Positions 33,564 to 33,630 of a stretch of DNA of 33,630 nt are shown here, in pieces (the first letter of the stretch is position 1; each line of letters opens with the position of its first letter). The stretch comes from an uncultured Lachnospiraceae bacterium (GTDB lineage Bacteria; Bacillota; Clostridia; Lachnospirales; Lachnospiraceae). A program made the translations under genes and the position numbers. The stretch lies in assembly GCA_944384155.1 (NCBI GenBank), contig CALWSG010000032.1, positions 1 through 33,630 of the forward strand. Direction: 5' to 3'. The notes under the pieces are model-generated. The model made no database searches, was not told the DNA's origin, and saw only the letters and a list, made by a program, of their open reading frames with translations.

Positions 33564-33630
33564 CGCATTTTTAGGGCAAGTTTTTCAGCATGGAGTCTAT
33601 AGATGCCAAACGGCAAAAATCCTATACTGA
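33564..33630. other. Window end, no feature assigned
   Basis: After the tRNA terminator I see no supported gene, repeat or promoter in these 67 bases. Short open frames cross them on both strands, but they overlap the terminator and lack ribosome binding sites. Confidence 0.5.

Noticed and set aside
33523..33600. Small ORF (about 25 codons) beginning MPKRKTS after the tRNA, and an open frame on the minus strand
   Set aside because: Both run through the tRNA terminator hairpin, are very short, and have no ribosome binding site.

Overview
The window looks like chromosomal core DNA of a low-GC, spore-forming, anaerobic Firmicute, most likely a Clostridia member near Lachnospiraceae. This is inferred from the AT-rich codon use with frequent ATA/ATT, strong AGGAGG-type ribosome binding sites, an alpha/beta small acid-soluble spore protein, a GerA/SpoVAF-type germination protein, an Rnf ferredoxin:NAD+ complex in the clostridial order C-D-G-E-A-B, and QueH-type queuosine synthesis. 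Nearly every base is coding. No gap reaches 300 bases, and I see no phage, insertion sequence or CRISPR array.

Layout. 1-7000 (+): the 3' end of a YloV/FakA-like DAK-domain gene, recG, ddl and murF, then two cell-surface-type genes. One is a membrane-anchored protein with a CBM2-like beta domain and a Thr-rich tail; the other is a zinc-ribbon membrane protein. 7000-8450: a SASP gene meeting a convergent YprB-type exonuclease gene (-) at a shared hairpin terminator. 8546-15057 (+): a sigma-A promoter followed by rnfCDGEAB, a sirtuin deacylase and an OmpR-type response regulator, packed so tightly that co-transcription is likely. 15155-20676 (+): a coiled-coil protein of unknown function, an intramembrane-type histidine kinase, then an ABC ATPase and a large two-FtsX-domain permease. 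The leader of the ABC pair holds an inverted repeat, a TATAAT box and a terminator-like hairpin. 20763-23581: a lone GerA-family gene (+) convergent with an AzgA-like purine permease (-). 23683-31173 (+): ruvA-ruvB, zapA, a U32/RlhA-like protein, and an overlapping ftsW/rodA-type and class B PBP pair. 31166-33300 (+): a promoter, then nudix-queH-nadA. 33375-33563: promoter, tRNA-Leu(CAA) and terminator.

The genes form several working groups. Ddl and MurF make and attach D-Ala-D-Ala for peptidoglycan, and the FtsW-like protein with the PBP polymerises and crosslinks it. RecG and RuvAB handle branched DNA. Rnf couples ferredoxin/NAD+ redox chemistry to ion pumping, and the sirtuin consumes NAD+. 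The response regulator, kinase and ABC exporter look like an envelope-stress or peptide-detoxification circuit. The least explained parts are the coiled-coil protein inside that circuit, the hairpin-containing leader of its ABC genes, the CBM2-like surface protein after murF, and the repeated placement of terminator-like hairpins directly before ribosome binding sites (recG, ABC ATPase, GerA-like gene). I saw nothing that proves a wholly new system.
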